The notes below the pieces were generated by a model. The model worked only from the letters and a program-made list of their open reading frames with translations. It did not search any database and had not been told where the DNA came from. A DNA stretch of 36,545 bases from Micromonospora sp. MW-13 (GTDB lineage Bacteria; Actinomycetota; Actinomycetes; Mycobacteriales; Micromonosporaceae). The stretch is from NCBI RefSeq assembly GCF_003434305.1, contig NZ_QKKX01000019.1, positions 1-36,545 on the forward strand, read 5' to 3'. A program made the position numbers and the translations under genes. Positions 23,772 through 31,876 of the stretch are shown here, in pieces (the first letter of the stretch is position 1; every line of letters begins with the position of its first letter).

Positions 23772-25147
23772 GATGCGGCCTCCGAATGGTGTCGGGGCCG
23801 GGACAGGAGCTGACGGGCGACGACGTCGGCGGCGTCCTCGCCGCTGCGTACCGCGCCCTCCATCGTGTCCGGCCAGCCGGTGTCGGTCCATGCGCCGGCC
23901 AGTACCAGCCGCGGCAGGCGGGTGGCCGCACCCGGCCGGTACGCCCGGGTGCCGGGTGCCTGCCGGAAGGTGGCTCTGGGCTCCCGGGTCACGAACGCGT
24001 CGCGTACCGGGGTGTGCCGCGCGGCCGGGAACAGGTCGGCGAGCGCCTGGCGCTGCGCCGACACCAGCTCCGCCGTCGGCCGGTCGATCTCCGCGTCGGC
24101 GGCCGACAGCGACACCACCAGATGCTGCTCGCCGCTCCCGCCCGGCACCGACCGGTCGAAGATCCACTGTGCCGGGGACTCCACGGCGGCGGCCATGCCG
24201 AGGTCGGTGACCTTGGCGGCGTAGCGCAGGTGCACGTTGACGATGGGCGCCGCGCCCAGCCGGCGCCACTGCTCGGCGGTGGGCGCGGCGGCAGGCGGCA
24301 CCAGCGCCGCGGCGGCCTGGTGCGGCACGGACAGCACCACGCTGTCCGCGTCCAGCTCGGTGTCGTCCGCACCGATCCGGAAGCCGGTCACCTCCGGGCG
24401 GATCCACCGCACCCGCGCCCTGGTGTGGACTCGGACGCCGAGCCGGCCGAGCAGCCGACGGGCGGGAACGCCGTGCAGGTCGGTCAGCGGGACGAGCGGC
24501 CGGCCGATGTCACCGGCGTCCGCGGCCTCCAGCAGCCCGGTTCGAAACACCCGAGCCGCCAGCGCCAGCGACGCGTGGCTGCTGGGCAGGTTCAGGGCCG
24601 CCACGGTGATCAGATCCCACAGCCGCTGGACCGCCCGGCGGCTCTGCCCGTGCGCGGCGAGCCAGTCGCCGAAGCTGCGCCCGTCGGTGGCGGGCAGGTC
24701 CGGGTCGACGTGCCGCAGCGCGGCGCTGGCCCGAACGGCGGCGAGCCGTTCCGCCGGGCTGAGCAGCCGGTACCCGGCCAGGGCCGGCAGCAGGTGCGCC
24801 GGGGCCGGCAGCCGGCGCCGGACCAGCACCTGCGGCTGGCGTCCCGGCAGCAGCACCGGCACCGTGAACTGCGGCTGCAGGTTGGTGTCGCCGGCCGTGC
24901 CGAGCCGGTCCAACAGCCGTCGGTAGGCGTGGTAGCAGCGCAGAAAGACGTGCTGGCCGGTGTCCACGCTGAGGCCGTCGCGGCGGAAGGAGTAGGTCGC
25001 GCCGCCCAGCTCCGGCCGGGCCTCCAGCAGCGTCACGGACAGGCCGAGATCGGCGAGCCGGATCGCCGCCGCGATCCCGGCCAGCCCGCCGCCGATCACG
25101 CACACCGTGCCGGAACCGCCCCCCGGCTGCGCGGCCGGCCCGGTCAT
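23768..25147 (-). CDS. hpnE: hydroxysqualene dehydroxylase HpnE
   Basis: The 459-residue flavoprotein has an N-terminal FAD Rossmann motif, VCVIGGGLAGIAAAIRLADL (15-34), followed by LLEARPELGGATYSF. Middle segments TGQHVFLRCYHAYRRLL and ITVAALNLPSSHASL, and the C-terminal VLAGAWTDTGWPDTMEGAV, match the squalene-associated FAD-dependent desaturase family. HpnE reduces hydroxysqualene to squalene, the last of the three HpnCDE steps. It overlaps both neighbours by four bases. Some relatives act in C30 carotenoid formation, but the cyclase downstream supports the hopanoid role. Confidence 0.95.
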   Translation of the reverse strand: MTGPAAQPGGGSGTVCVIGGGLAGIAAAIRLADLGLSVTLLEARPELGGATYSFRRDGLSVDTGQHVFLRCYHAYRRLLDRLGTAGDTNLQPQFTVPVLLPGRQPQVLVRRRLPAPAHLLPALAGYRLLSPAERLAAVRASAALRHVDPDLPATDGRSFGDWLAAHGQSRRAVQRLWDLITVAALNLPSSHASLALAARVFRTGLLEAADAGDIGRPLVPLTDLHGVPARRLLGRLGVRVHTRARVRWIRPEVTGFRIGADDTELDADSVVLSVPHQAAAALVPPAAAPTAEQWRRLGAAPIVNVHLRYAAKVTDLGMAAAVESPAQWIFDRSVPGGSGEQHLVVSLSAADAEIDRPTAELVSAQRQALADLFPAARHTPVRDAFVTREPRATFRQAPGTRAYRPGAATRLPRLVLAGAWTDTGWPDTMEGAVRSGEDAADVVARQLLSRPRHHSEAAS

Positions 25148-26016
25148 GCGTCCCGGCCGACGAGGGCGCGCGCCGCCACCCATGCCTTCTCCCAGCCGGG
25201 CAACGAGACGCGACTGCGGGTGACCGCCAGCGGATCGGCCGCGATCCGGGTGAGCAGACGACGGTAGATGCCGGCCATCGCGGCGGTGCAGGCTGCGCTG
25301 CGCCGGTCCAGCATGGGCAGCAGTTGCAGCCCGACGTCGTACCAGCGCTCGGCCCGGGCGGCCTGGAAGCGCACCAGCTCCACCAGCCGCTCCGGTGGAT
25401 CGGCGAAGCCGGCTCCGTCCAGGCGGAGGGTGCAGCCGAACCGGTCCAGGTCTTCGGCCGGCAGGTAGACGCGAGCGTCGACCCGGTCCTCGACCAGGTC
25501 GCGCAGGATGTTGGTCAGCTGCAGGGCCACGCCCAGCGCGTCGGCCAGCGGAGCGGCCCGGTCCGGCTGGCCGGTCCCGAACACGCCGAGGGAGAGCCGG
25601 CCGATCGATCCGGCCACGCAGCGGCAGTACCAGAGCAGGTCGTCGAAGGTGTCGTAGCGGTGGCCCGTCACGTCTGCGACGCAACCGTCGATGAGCTCGT
25701 CGAAGGCCGTCAGCGGGATTGGCATCCGCGTCGCGGCGTCGCCGAGCGCGGCGAGCACCGGGTCGCCACCGCTGTCCTCGGGAAGCCGGTGCAGGGCGGC
25801 CCGGGTCCGGGCCAACGCGTCCAGCTTCTCGTCGGGAGGCAGTGTGCCGTCCCCGATATCGTCGACGCGGCGGGCGGCGGCATAGATTGCCGACAGCGCC
25901 CGCCGTTTCGGCGCAGGCAGCAGCCGGATGCCGTACGCGAAGTTGGCCGCCTGGGCTCGGGTGATCAGCTCACAGTGCCGGTACGCGGCCTCGGTCCGGG
26001 TGGTCGTCGTGGTCAT
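25144..26016 (-). CDS. hpnD: presqualene diphosphate synthase HpnD
   Basis: The 290-residue trans-isoprenyl diphosphate synthase-like enzyme condenses two farnesyl diphosphates to presqualene diphosphate. Both Asp-rich magnesium sites are present: RRVDDIGD (49-56) and NILRDLVEDRVDARVYLP (about 169-186). NFAYGIRLLPAPKRRALSAI near the start is typical of HpnD. The ATG at 26016 lies in an ATGA overlap with hpnC. Sequence relatedness to the neighbouring hpnC fits an ancient duplication. Confidence 0.96.
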   Translation of the reverse strand: MTTTTTRTEAAYRHCELITRAQAANFAYGIRLLPAPKRRALSAIYAAARRVDDIGDGTLPPDEKLDALARTRAALHRLPEDSGGDPVLAALGDAATRMPIPLTAFDELIDGCVADVTGHRYDTFDDLLWYCRCVAGSIGRLSLGVFGTGQPDRAAPLADALGVALQLTNILRDLVEDRVDARVYLPAEDLDRFGCTLRLDGAGFADPPERLVELVRFQAARAERWYDVGLQLLPMLDRRSAACTAAMAGIYRRLLTRIAADPLAVTRSRVSLPGWEKAWVAARALVGRDA

Positions 26017-26870
26017 CCGGCACCCCGGACGGTGGCGGCCAGCCAGTTGCCGAGGATGCGCCGGCGGCGGGGCCGGACCGTGACCGCCAACGGGTCGTGG
26101 TCGGCGGCGGCCAGCGCGTCGAGCGTGGCCCGGCCGCCGGCCAGGTAGCCGCCGACCGCGCGCCGGCCCCAGCCGTGCAGCGCCGACACCAGCGGAGCCC
26201 CGGCGTCGAGCCAGGCGCGAGCCCGTTCCGCCTCGAATCCGATCAGCTCCCGCAGTTGGCGTCCGGCGCTGGGGCGGGCGAGGTCCGCCTCGGTAACCTC
26301 GAACCGCTCCAGGTCGGCCGCCGGCAGGTAGACCCGGCCACGGCGGTGGTCCTCGGCCACGTCCTGCAGGTGCTCGACGAGCTGCAGGGCGGTGCAGATC
26401 CGATCGGACAACGCGACGGCCGCCGGGGTGGCCTGCCCGAAGACGTGCAGGACCAGCTCGCCGACCGGATTGGCCGACAAGGTGCAGTAGCCGACGAGCT
26501 GCTCGAAGGTGGCGTAGCGGGTGACGTGCTGGTCGACCCGGTTCGCCTCGATCAGCCGGACGAGTGTGTCCAGCGGCAACCGGCACTCGGCCACGGTGGG
26601 TGCGAGGGCGCGCAGCACCGGGTGGTGCACGTCGGCGCCCGCGTAGAGGCTGCGAAGCTCGGCCTCGACATGGTCCAGGGCGGCGAGCCGGTCGAGCCCG
26701 CCGTCCAGCGGTTCGTCGCCGAGGTCGTCGACGTGGCGGGCATAGCCGTACAGTGCGACGAGGTGACGACGGTACCGTGCCGGCAGCACCCGCATGGCGA
26801 CCGGAAAGTTCTCCCGCGCCCGGGCCTGCTCCACCCGACGTATGTCAGGGGCGATGGCTGGTGGACCCAT
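26013..26870 (-). CDS. hpnC: hydroxysqualene synthase HpnC
   Basis: The 285-residue member of the squalene/phytoene synthase family turns presqualene diphosphate into hydroxysqualene. It has ENFPVAMRVLPARYRRHLV near the start, the first metal site RHVDDLGDE (45-53) and the second EHLQDVAEDHRRGRVYLP (166-183). The ATG at 26870 is preceded by AAGGAGAG at eight bases. It is the first gene of the hopanoid operon, so the operon promoter should lie in the 412-base gap upstream. Confidence 0.95.
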   Translation of the reverse strand: MGPPAIAPDIRRVEQARARENFPVAMRVLPARYRRHLVALYGYARHVDDLGDEPLDGGLDRLAALDHVEAELRSLYAGADVHHPVLRALAPTVAECRLPLDTLVRLIEANRVDQHVTRYATFEQLVGYCTLSANPVGELVLHVFGQATPAAVALSDRICTALQLVEHLQDVAEDHRRGRVYLPAADLERFEVTEADLARPSAGRQLRELIGFEAERARAWLDAGAPLVSALHGWGRRAVGGYLAGGRATLDALAAADHDPLAVTVRPRRRRILGNWLAATVRGAG

Positions 26871-27282
26871 CCGTGGTTCTCTCCTTCGTTCCTCTGGACG
26901 TGAACAGCGGAAGCTCGACCGGCGAGCTGGGTCAGCCCGCCCCAGACGCTCGCCCGTACCTGCCGCGCCGCAACCCGGCTGCCGGTGCCGGGCCACGACA
27001 ACCGGCGCAGCGCGTCCGCGCAACTGCCGTGGGCGTCCAGGCCGTACTCGGCGGACAGATCGGCCCGGTCGCCGTGCGGCACCCCTGACAGCGGAACGTT
27101 GCACTGTCTGCCGCGATGCGGTGGATCCGACCGAGGGTGGTGCGGGCGGCGCCGTGGACGATGGAGCTACCTGGAACATCTGCAAAACGAGCATAACCAG
27201 GCTAATCACCCTCTACCGCTTGAAATCGCATTTATGCCTCACCCCGACCGGGCGGCGGTGTCGGCTGGCTGGTGGCCTCCGA
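26871..27282. other. leader and promoter region of the hopanoid operon
   Basis: No named gene is found in these 412 bases. An AT-richer patch at 27185-27240 is the likely promoter area for hpnC, but no -35/-10 pair stands out. On the minus strand a GTG-started frame (27082 toward hpnC) keeps high GC at third positions for about 55 codons (VPHGDRADLSAEYGLDAHG at its start), then loses it near 26920. It could be a remnant or a short leader gene; I do not recognise it. Confidence 0.4.
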
Positions 27283-28767
27283 TCAGCCGTTCGGTACCCG
27301 GTCCAACTCCGCCGCCGTGGCCACGTCAACCGGATAGCTGCGCCGTGCGGCGATCATGATCAGGCCGTTGGCCGCCAACGGGACCAGCATGATCAGGAAG
27401 GCGTTGCGCAGGCCGACGCCGCTGGATCGTCCCGCCGCGCCGCCGAGCTGGTCGGCCAGCCAGCCGAAGGTGGCCGGGGCGGTCGCCTCGGCGGCGAGCC
27501 GCAGGACTGTCCGGAGGCTCTCCGCCCGCCCCCACAACCGGCCGGGGACGATGTCCAGCCGGGCAGCGTCCAGCGGCGGGTTGGACACCGCGAGCGCGCC
27601 AGCTCCGAGCGCGATCAGCGGAAGCGCCACCGCCACCGAGGTGAACCACACTCCGGGCACGAACAGGAGCGCGGCGGCGACGAAGCCGGCGGCCGGCACA
27701 ACAACGCGGACGTTGGTGTGCCCGCGGGCCAGCGCACGGTCGGTGAGCCGGCCGGCGAGCACCGTGCCGGTCACGGCCACCACCCCGATGACCGGCACGA
27801 GGGCGCCGAGCGCCGTCTGCGAGATACCGAAGTGACGAACGGCGAAGACGACGATGAACGTGCGCATACCCGCGAAGAAGAAGTAGCCCATCGCCGAGGC
27901 CACGATCAGCAGTCGGTTCGTGGGGATCGAGAGCAGGTACCCGGCCGCGCGGGCCAGGGACTGTCCGCTCGGATCACCGGTCAGCACCCGATCGCTCGCC
28001 GGCACGACCCCACGGGCGGACACCGCCGCCCGTGCCCGGTCGGTCGGCTGCTGCCCGGAATCCGGTCGCGGTCCGGGCTCGGACGCGCTCCGGTTGGCAG
28101 GCAGCCAGCCGGCGCCAACCCGGGCGGGTTCGGGCAGCAGCCGCCACAGCGCCACCGACAGGCCCGCACTCGCCACCGCGAGTAGGAAGAACGCGTACCG
28201 CCAGGAGTACGCCGCCGCGATCTCGCCGCCGACCAGCAGACCGGTGCCAGCGCCGACGAGTTCGCCGGTGAGGATCCAGCCGAGCACCCCGGCGCGCTCG
28301 GCTGGTGGGACGAAGTCGCCGATCAGCGAGACCACCACGGGCCCGGCCGCGGCCAGGGCAGCGCCGAGCAGCAGCCTGGACAACAGCAGCCACTCGTAGC
28401 TGGGCGCGAGACCGCCGAGGACCATGGCGGCTGCCCAGAGCGCGGTGGTGATCACCAGCAGGCGCACCCGGTTGGTCCGGTCGGCGAGCACGCCCAGCGG
28501 CACGGAGGCGATGGCCCCGACCCCGGAGGACGCGGAGGCCAACAGGCCGAGCTGGGCGTGGTTGATATCGAGGTCCGCTTCCAACTGGTTCGCGGCCGCT
28601 CCGAGCGTGCCGGTGTCCGCACTGTTCAGCGCCAGCGCCGCACCCAGCAGCAACACGACGCGGGCGCGGCCCGGCCCGCCGAGCAGTCGAGCCGTCGCTC
28701 GCGCGACCACCCGCCCCGGCCCGCCGCGCAGGCGCCCGTCGTGGCTGCTCTCGGCCGGCCTCGCCAT
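27283..28767 (-). CDS. MFS transporter
   Basis: The 494-residue product has twelve or more predicted membrane helices with the MFS signature after helix 2, GVLADRTNRVRLL (about 97-109), and a helix 5 motif ILTGELVGAGTGLLVGG. A central cytoplasmic loop of about 50 polar residues (Pro, Ser, Arg and Gly rich) separates the two halves, and AGRLTDRALARGH is the matching loop in the second half. It resembles spinster-like or multidrug exporters; substrate unknown. It precedes the hopanoid operon by 412 bases on the same strand, so export of a product is conceivable but only by position. Confidence 0.88.
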   Translation of the reverse strand: MARPAESSHDGRLRGGPGRVVARATARLLGGPGRARVVLLLGAALALNSADTGTLGAAANQLEADLDINHAQLGLLASASSGVGAIASVPLGVLADRTNRVRLLVITTALWAAAMVLGGLAPSYEWLLLSRLLLGAALAAAGPVVVSLIGDFVPPAERAGVLGWILTGELVGAGTGLLVGGEIAAAYSWRYAFFLLAVASAGLSVALWRLLPEPARVGAGWLPANRSASEPGPRPDSGQQPTDRARAAVSARGVVPASDRVLTGDPSGQSLARAAGYLLSIPTNRLLIVASAMGYFFFAGMRTFIVVFAVRHFGISQTALGALVPVIGVVAVTGTVLAGRLTDRALARGHTNVRVVVPAAGFVAAALLFVPGVWFTSVAVALPLIALGAGALAVSNPPLDAARLDIVPGRLWGRAESLRTVLRLAAEATAPATFGWLADQLGGAAGRSSGVGLRNAFLIMLVPLAANGLIMIAARRSYPVDVATAAELDRVPNG

Positions 28768-28951
28768 GATCGCCCGATCCGCTCCCGCCCAGCACCCGGT
28801 CAGTGCTCACTCCGACTCTGGCCGACCAGCGGGCCGCCCGCGCCGCAATCACCGAGTGGGGGGATGAGCGGCGTGGCTCGGTAACCCGAGAGAGGGAGTC
28901 GACTGGCCTGGCCGGTAACAGGCGGCACCGAATGCTGGCTGCCCCCTGGGA

Positions 28952-28964
28952 GGTGGGGCCCACC
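28952..28964 (-). terminator. probable terminator after the PaaX gene
   Basis: GGTGGG and CCCACC flank a single G directly beyond the PaaX-type stop codon, inside a longer G/C-rich imperfect stem. There is no T-run, as often in actinobacteria. Confidence 0.4.
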
Positions 28965-28966
28965 CC

Positions 28967-29890
28967 CTAACGGGGCACCAGGTCCTCGTACAGGGTGAAG
29001 AGGCGTGGGGGCGGGCCGCTCTCGGTGTTCCGGCGGTCGGACTCGGCGAGTGCGGACCAGCAGTCCGCGGCGAGCCGGCGGGCGGTCGTGCCCGGCCAGG
29101 GCTGGGGCAGCAGTTCGGGGGGCAGGAGGGGGTCGGGCTCCATCGCGTGGGTGAACGCCGCAGCGAGGCGGACGGTCATGGCGAGCCTCTCAGAACCGGC
29201 ATGACCGCCAGGGCCGTCGACGCGGTCCGGGACAGCGGAGTCGAGCCGGGTCAGCGCATCCAGGAGGTGGCGTGCCAGGTGGGCGAGTTGCTGGTACCTG
29301 GCTGCGATGTCGGCTAGCGGCCATAGCGCGGCGGCCAGGGCGGGCGGGTCGCTCAGGTCGCCCATGCGGAGGTCGTTGCTGGTGAAGTAGGTCACCGACG
29401 CGGCGACCCCCAGGTGGCGGGCCTGGGGCTCGACGAGGTCGCCGATGGGGTTCGCGCTGACGTAGAGGCCGCCCTGGATCGGTGCCGCGCCGAGCCGCAG
29501 GAGGCTGTCGCGCAAGGCGTCACGTGCAGTCCTGCTGGCCTCCGGCACGGCGAAGGCGAACAGCCGCCAGGTGCCGTCCCAGGGGGCGAGTCCGAGGTCC
29601 TGCCGGTAGGCGTGGCGGACGTACCCGACTTCCGGGACGACCATGCCGGTGGCGTCCGGGGCTGCGTGGAGCAGGGCCTTGCGGCCACGGCCCTCGTGGG
29701 TGAACAGGCCCTCGGCGACGAGGCGTTTGAGGCAGAGCCGGACCTGCTGGTCGGACATCCCGAGCACCCCGGCGACCGTGTAGAGCTGGCCGGCGTCGAC
29801 GGTGCCGTCCGCACGGATCAGGGCGTGCACCAACATCCGGGTGGGAACGGGCGGTTGGGCCGCGTCCGTAGCCGGGGCGGGGCTGTTCAT
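28967..29890 (-). CDS. PaaX-family transcriptional regulator
   Basis: The 307-residue protein has an N-terminal winged helix (MLVHALIRADGTVDAGQLYT, then LGMSDQQVRLCLKRLVAEGL). The PaaX body follows, with WDGTWRLFAFAVPEASRTAR, LRLGAAPIQGGLYVSANP and a helical C-terminal domain with RLAAAFTHAMEPDPLLPPELLP. PaaX of E. coli represses phenylacetate degradation and binds phenylacetyl-CoA; here no paa genes are near, so the effector is unknown. ATG 29890 lies in an ATGA overlap with the upstream acetyltransferase. The palindrome at 30580-30602 is the likely autoregulatory site. Confidence 0.92.
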   Translation of the reverse strand: MNSPAPATDAAQPPVPTRMLVHALIRADGTVDAGQLYTVAGVLGMSDQQVRLCLKRLVAEGLFTHEGRGRKALLHAAPDATGMVVPEVGYVRHAYRQDLGLAPWDGTWRLFAFAVPEASRTARDALRDSLLRLGAAPIQGGLYVSANPIGDLVEPQARHLGVAASVTYFTSNDLRMGDLSDPPALAAALWPLADIAARYQQLAHLARHLLDALTRLDSAVPDRVDGPGGHAGSERLAMTVRLAAAFTHAMEPDPLLPPELLPQPWPGTTARRLAADCWSALAESDRRNTESGPPPRLFTLYEDLVPR

Positions 29891-30540
29891 GGTGCCTCCT
29901 GCACACGTCGGGCGGAGTCGGCCGGGGTGACGGGCCGGTGCATGGTGGTGACGGCGCCGAAGCCCATGAGGCGGCGCAGCCATGGAGTTCGTTGGGTGCG
30001 TACGGCGGTGTAGCCGTGCCGTTCGTACAGGGCTCGGGCGCGCGGGTTGACGTCGATGACGTCGAGCCGGACGTGGTGGCAGGCGGCGTCGGCCGCTACC
30101 GCCGCGACCTCCCGCAGCAGCAGGCCGCCGATCCCCGCCCCGCGCTGCCCGGCATCGACGGCGATGCCGTCCATCAGGAGTTCGCCGGGGGCGCCGCGGC
30201 GTTCCATGAGTGCGAGCAGGGCGACCCGTGGCAGCCCGCGGACGGTTCCGTACGCGGACAGCACGTCCCGTGCGCCACCACCGATCAGAGCGTGTCCGCC
30301 GAGCCGGTAGCCCGCCACTCCGGCGACCTCTTCGCCCACGAGGGCGACGAGGCCCCGGTCGGCATGAACGTGGGCCGCGAGGAAGGCCCGCGCCCTGTCC
30401 GGCGGCCCGAGTGCGGCACCGAGCTTGCGCCCGAACGCCTCCCAGTACAGCTCCGCCACCCGCGCCTCGCTACCCGACGGAACCCCGCGCCGCAGCTCCA
30501 CGCGTGCACCACCCGGCATCGGGCCTCCCGACTTGCCCAT
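29887..30540 (-). CDS. GNAT-family N-acetyltransferase
   Basis: The 217-residue protein has the GNAT core: GLVALVGEEVAGVAGYRLGG for strands 2-3, then LLMDGIAVDAGQRGAGIGGLLL with the acetyl-CoA pyrophosphate loop (QRGAGIG), HVRLDVIDVNPRARALYERH and GYTAVRT. It transfers an acetyl group to an amine of unknown identity. The start is ATG 30540; ATG 30519 is an alternative. It is co-transcribed with the PaaX-type gene, with stop and start overlapping by four bases, which suggests the regulator controls its own acetyltransferase. Confidence 0.92.
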   Translation of the reverse strand: MGKSGGPMPGGARVELRRGVPSGSEARVAELYWEAFGRKLGAALGPPDRARAFLAAHVHADRGLVALVGEEVAGVAGYRLGGHALIGGGARDVLSAYGTVRGLPRVALLALMERRGAPGELLMDGIAVDAGQRGAGIGGLLLREVAAVAADAACHHVRLDVIDVNPRARALYERHGYTAVRTQRTPWLRRLMGFGAVTTMHRPVTPADSARRVQEAP

Positions 30541-30579
30541 TGACCCGCCCTCGCTCCGCCGAAACCTTAGATCATCGCT

Positions 30580-30602
30580 CCTATCGTATCAGGTACGATA
30601 GG
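30580..30602. promoter_or_regulatory. perfect 9-bp inverted repeat, probable PaaX-type operator
   Basis: CCTATCGTA and TACGATAGG are exact inverted arms around TCAGG. The site lies about 40 bases before the acetyltransferase start and about 60 bases before the divergent YqeB-like gene. It overlaps possible -10 elements on the minus strand (TACGAT) and lies just upstream of TAGTTT at 30614-30619 on the plus strand. Confidence 0.65.
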
Positions 30603-30660
30603 TTTGAAAGTGATAGTTTATTGAGGTGGATGAGACGCGGCAGGAAGAGAGGTGCGTGAG

Positions 30661-31377
30661 GTGGGCGACGTGACCGTCGTACGGCACAAGAGGTCCGACC
30701 GGCTGCTGGTGGCAGTAGGTTTCCCCCTGCTGGGCGCGCTGGCCGGATGGCTGGTGAAGCTGCTGGCCAACTGGGCTGCCTCGTGGCCCTGGGTTCCGTG
30801 GGAGGGGCCAGTCGACCTGATCAACAACGCCCCCGAGCCGTGGGTGACGGTCGTCAGCCTGCTGGTGGGACTGACGGCCGGGATCGTGATCGTCTTCCTG
30901 GCCGAACACGACTACGTGACCGTCACCATCGAGCACGATCGGGTGACGGTCGCCCGCGGCAACTCCACGCAGCGGGTGCCGAGGACCGCCGTGCACGGGG
31001 TGTTCGCCGACGCCAAGCGGCTGGTGGTGCTTGGCGCGCGAGGCGAGGAGCTGGCCGTGCAGAACAAGAGCGAGGGTGCCGACCTGCCCGGGAACCGGTT
31101 GCTCGCGGATGCGTTCCGGGCACACGGGTACCCGTGGCTCCCTGACGGCGACCCCTACGAGGGCGACTACAGGCGATGGGTCGAGGACATGCCGGGCCAG
31201 CCCGTCGGCAGTAACGCCCTCTTCAAAGCGCGGGAGCGGGCGCTGGAGAAGGACGACAAGAAGAACGTCGCGGAGTTGCGCGAGGAACTCGCCAAGCTCG
31301 GTGTCGTCGTACGCGACACGGACAAGAGGCAGTGGTGGCGTCGGGTCCAGTCGGGGAACGGGACGGCAGCGGCCTAG
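30661..31377 (+). CDS. YqeB-like membrane-anchored protein
   Basis: The 238-residue product has two N-terminal membrane helices (about residues 15-38 and 58-82) with a short Trp-rich loop between. A PH-like beta domain follows (TVTIEHDRVTVARGNSTQRV, VHGVFADAKRLVVLGARGEE, DAFRAHGYPWLPDGDPYEGD) and then a charged helix with KDDKKNVAELREELAKLGV. This arrangement matches the actinobacterial/Bacillus YqeB-like family, whose function is not known. GTG 30661 is chosen because AGAGAGG lies just upstream; GTG 30652 and 30670 are alternatives. It is divergent from the GNAT/PaaX-type pair. Confidence 0.8.
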   Translation: MGDVTVVRHKRSDRLLVAVGFPLLGALAGWLVKLLANWAASWPWVPWEGPVDLINNAPEPWVTVVSLLVGLTAGIVIVFLAEHDYVTVTIEHDRVTVARGNSTQRVPRTAVHGVFADAKRLVVLGARGEELAVQNKSEGADLPGNRLLADAFRAHGYPWLPDGDPYEGDYRRWVEDMPGQPVGSNALFKARERALEKDDKKNVAELREELAKLGVVVRDTDKRQWWRRVQSGNGTAAA

Positions 31378-31412
31378 AAGATCGATTCCAGGGGATCGTC
31401 GGCCCGAGCATT

Positions 31413-31475
31413 GAAGATCAAATTAGAAAAATCAAGATTTACGAGTTGACGCCTTAAGAAAATCAAGATACAAAT
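31413..31475 (+). promoter_or_regulatory. promoter with direct repeats before the DUF2089 operon
   Basis: TTGACG (31446-31451) and TACAAA (31469-31474) are separated by 17 bases, a close match to a housekeeping promoter. AAAATCAAGAT occurs twice, at 31428-31438 just upstream of the -35 and at 31459-31469 in the spacer, exactly 31 bases apart, or about three helical turns. A weaker copy, GAAGATCAAATT, starts at 31413. The AT-richness stands out in this GC-rich genome. Confidence 0.6.
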
Positions 31476-31513
31476 GAATGGTAGGCGCGTCGCCGAGCGC
31501 AAGGGAGCCGAGG

Positions 31514-31876
31514 GTGGACTGGCAGGAACTGACGGACCTGACGCACGGACAGCCGTTCGTGGTCGAGCGGGTCCGCCTCGCCGGCAGCGGCGTCGTGGTC
31601 GAGGGTCAGTTCGAGCCGCCGCAGCTGGCTCAGCTCAGCATCGACGACCAGGTGTTCGTTGCCGCGTTCGTACGGTCACACGGTTCGATCAAGGAGATGG
31701 AGCGGATCTTCGGGGTGAGCTACCCGACGATCAAGTCCCGGCTGAACCGGATCGCCGAGCACCTCGACTTCGTCGACACCGACCCGGCGCCCACCGGCGC
31801 CGACGTCGTCGACCGCCTGCGGCGGGGGGAGATCAGCGTCCAGGAGGCCCTGGCCGAGCTGGAGAGGTCCCGATGA
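31514..31876 (+). CDS. DUF2089 protein with helix-turn-helix
   Basis: The 120-residue protein has an N-terminal beta part (TDLTHGQPFVVERVRLAGSG) and a middle block matching DUF2089, QLSIDDQVFVAAFVRSHGSI followed by KEMERIFGVSYPTIKSRLNR. The second block is a sigma-factor-like helix-turn-helix. The C-terminus VVDRLRRGEISVQEALAEL is a short SHOCT-like helix pair. It is likely a small DNA-binding regulator. GTG 31514 follows GGGAG by six bases; ATG 31478 is an alternative but lies almost at the predicted transcription start. It overlaps the next gene as ATGA, forming a three-gene operon. Confidence 0.9.
   Translation: MDWQELTDLTHGQPFVVERVRLAGSGVVVEGQFEPPQLAQLSIDDQVFVAAFVRSHGSIKEMERIFGVSYPTIKSRLNRIAEHLDFVDTDPAPTGADVVDRLRRGEISVQEALAELERSR

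Noticed and set aside
25144..26870. hpnC/hpnD read as phytoene synthases of a carotenoid cluster
   Set aside because: No carotenoid cyclase or desaturase of the CrtI type is present, and shc and hpnH in the same operon fix the hopanoid role.
26794..28185. 463-residue plus-strand open frame opposite hpnC and the MFS gene
   Set aside because: Antisense shadow, low-complexity, no motifs.
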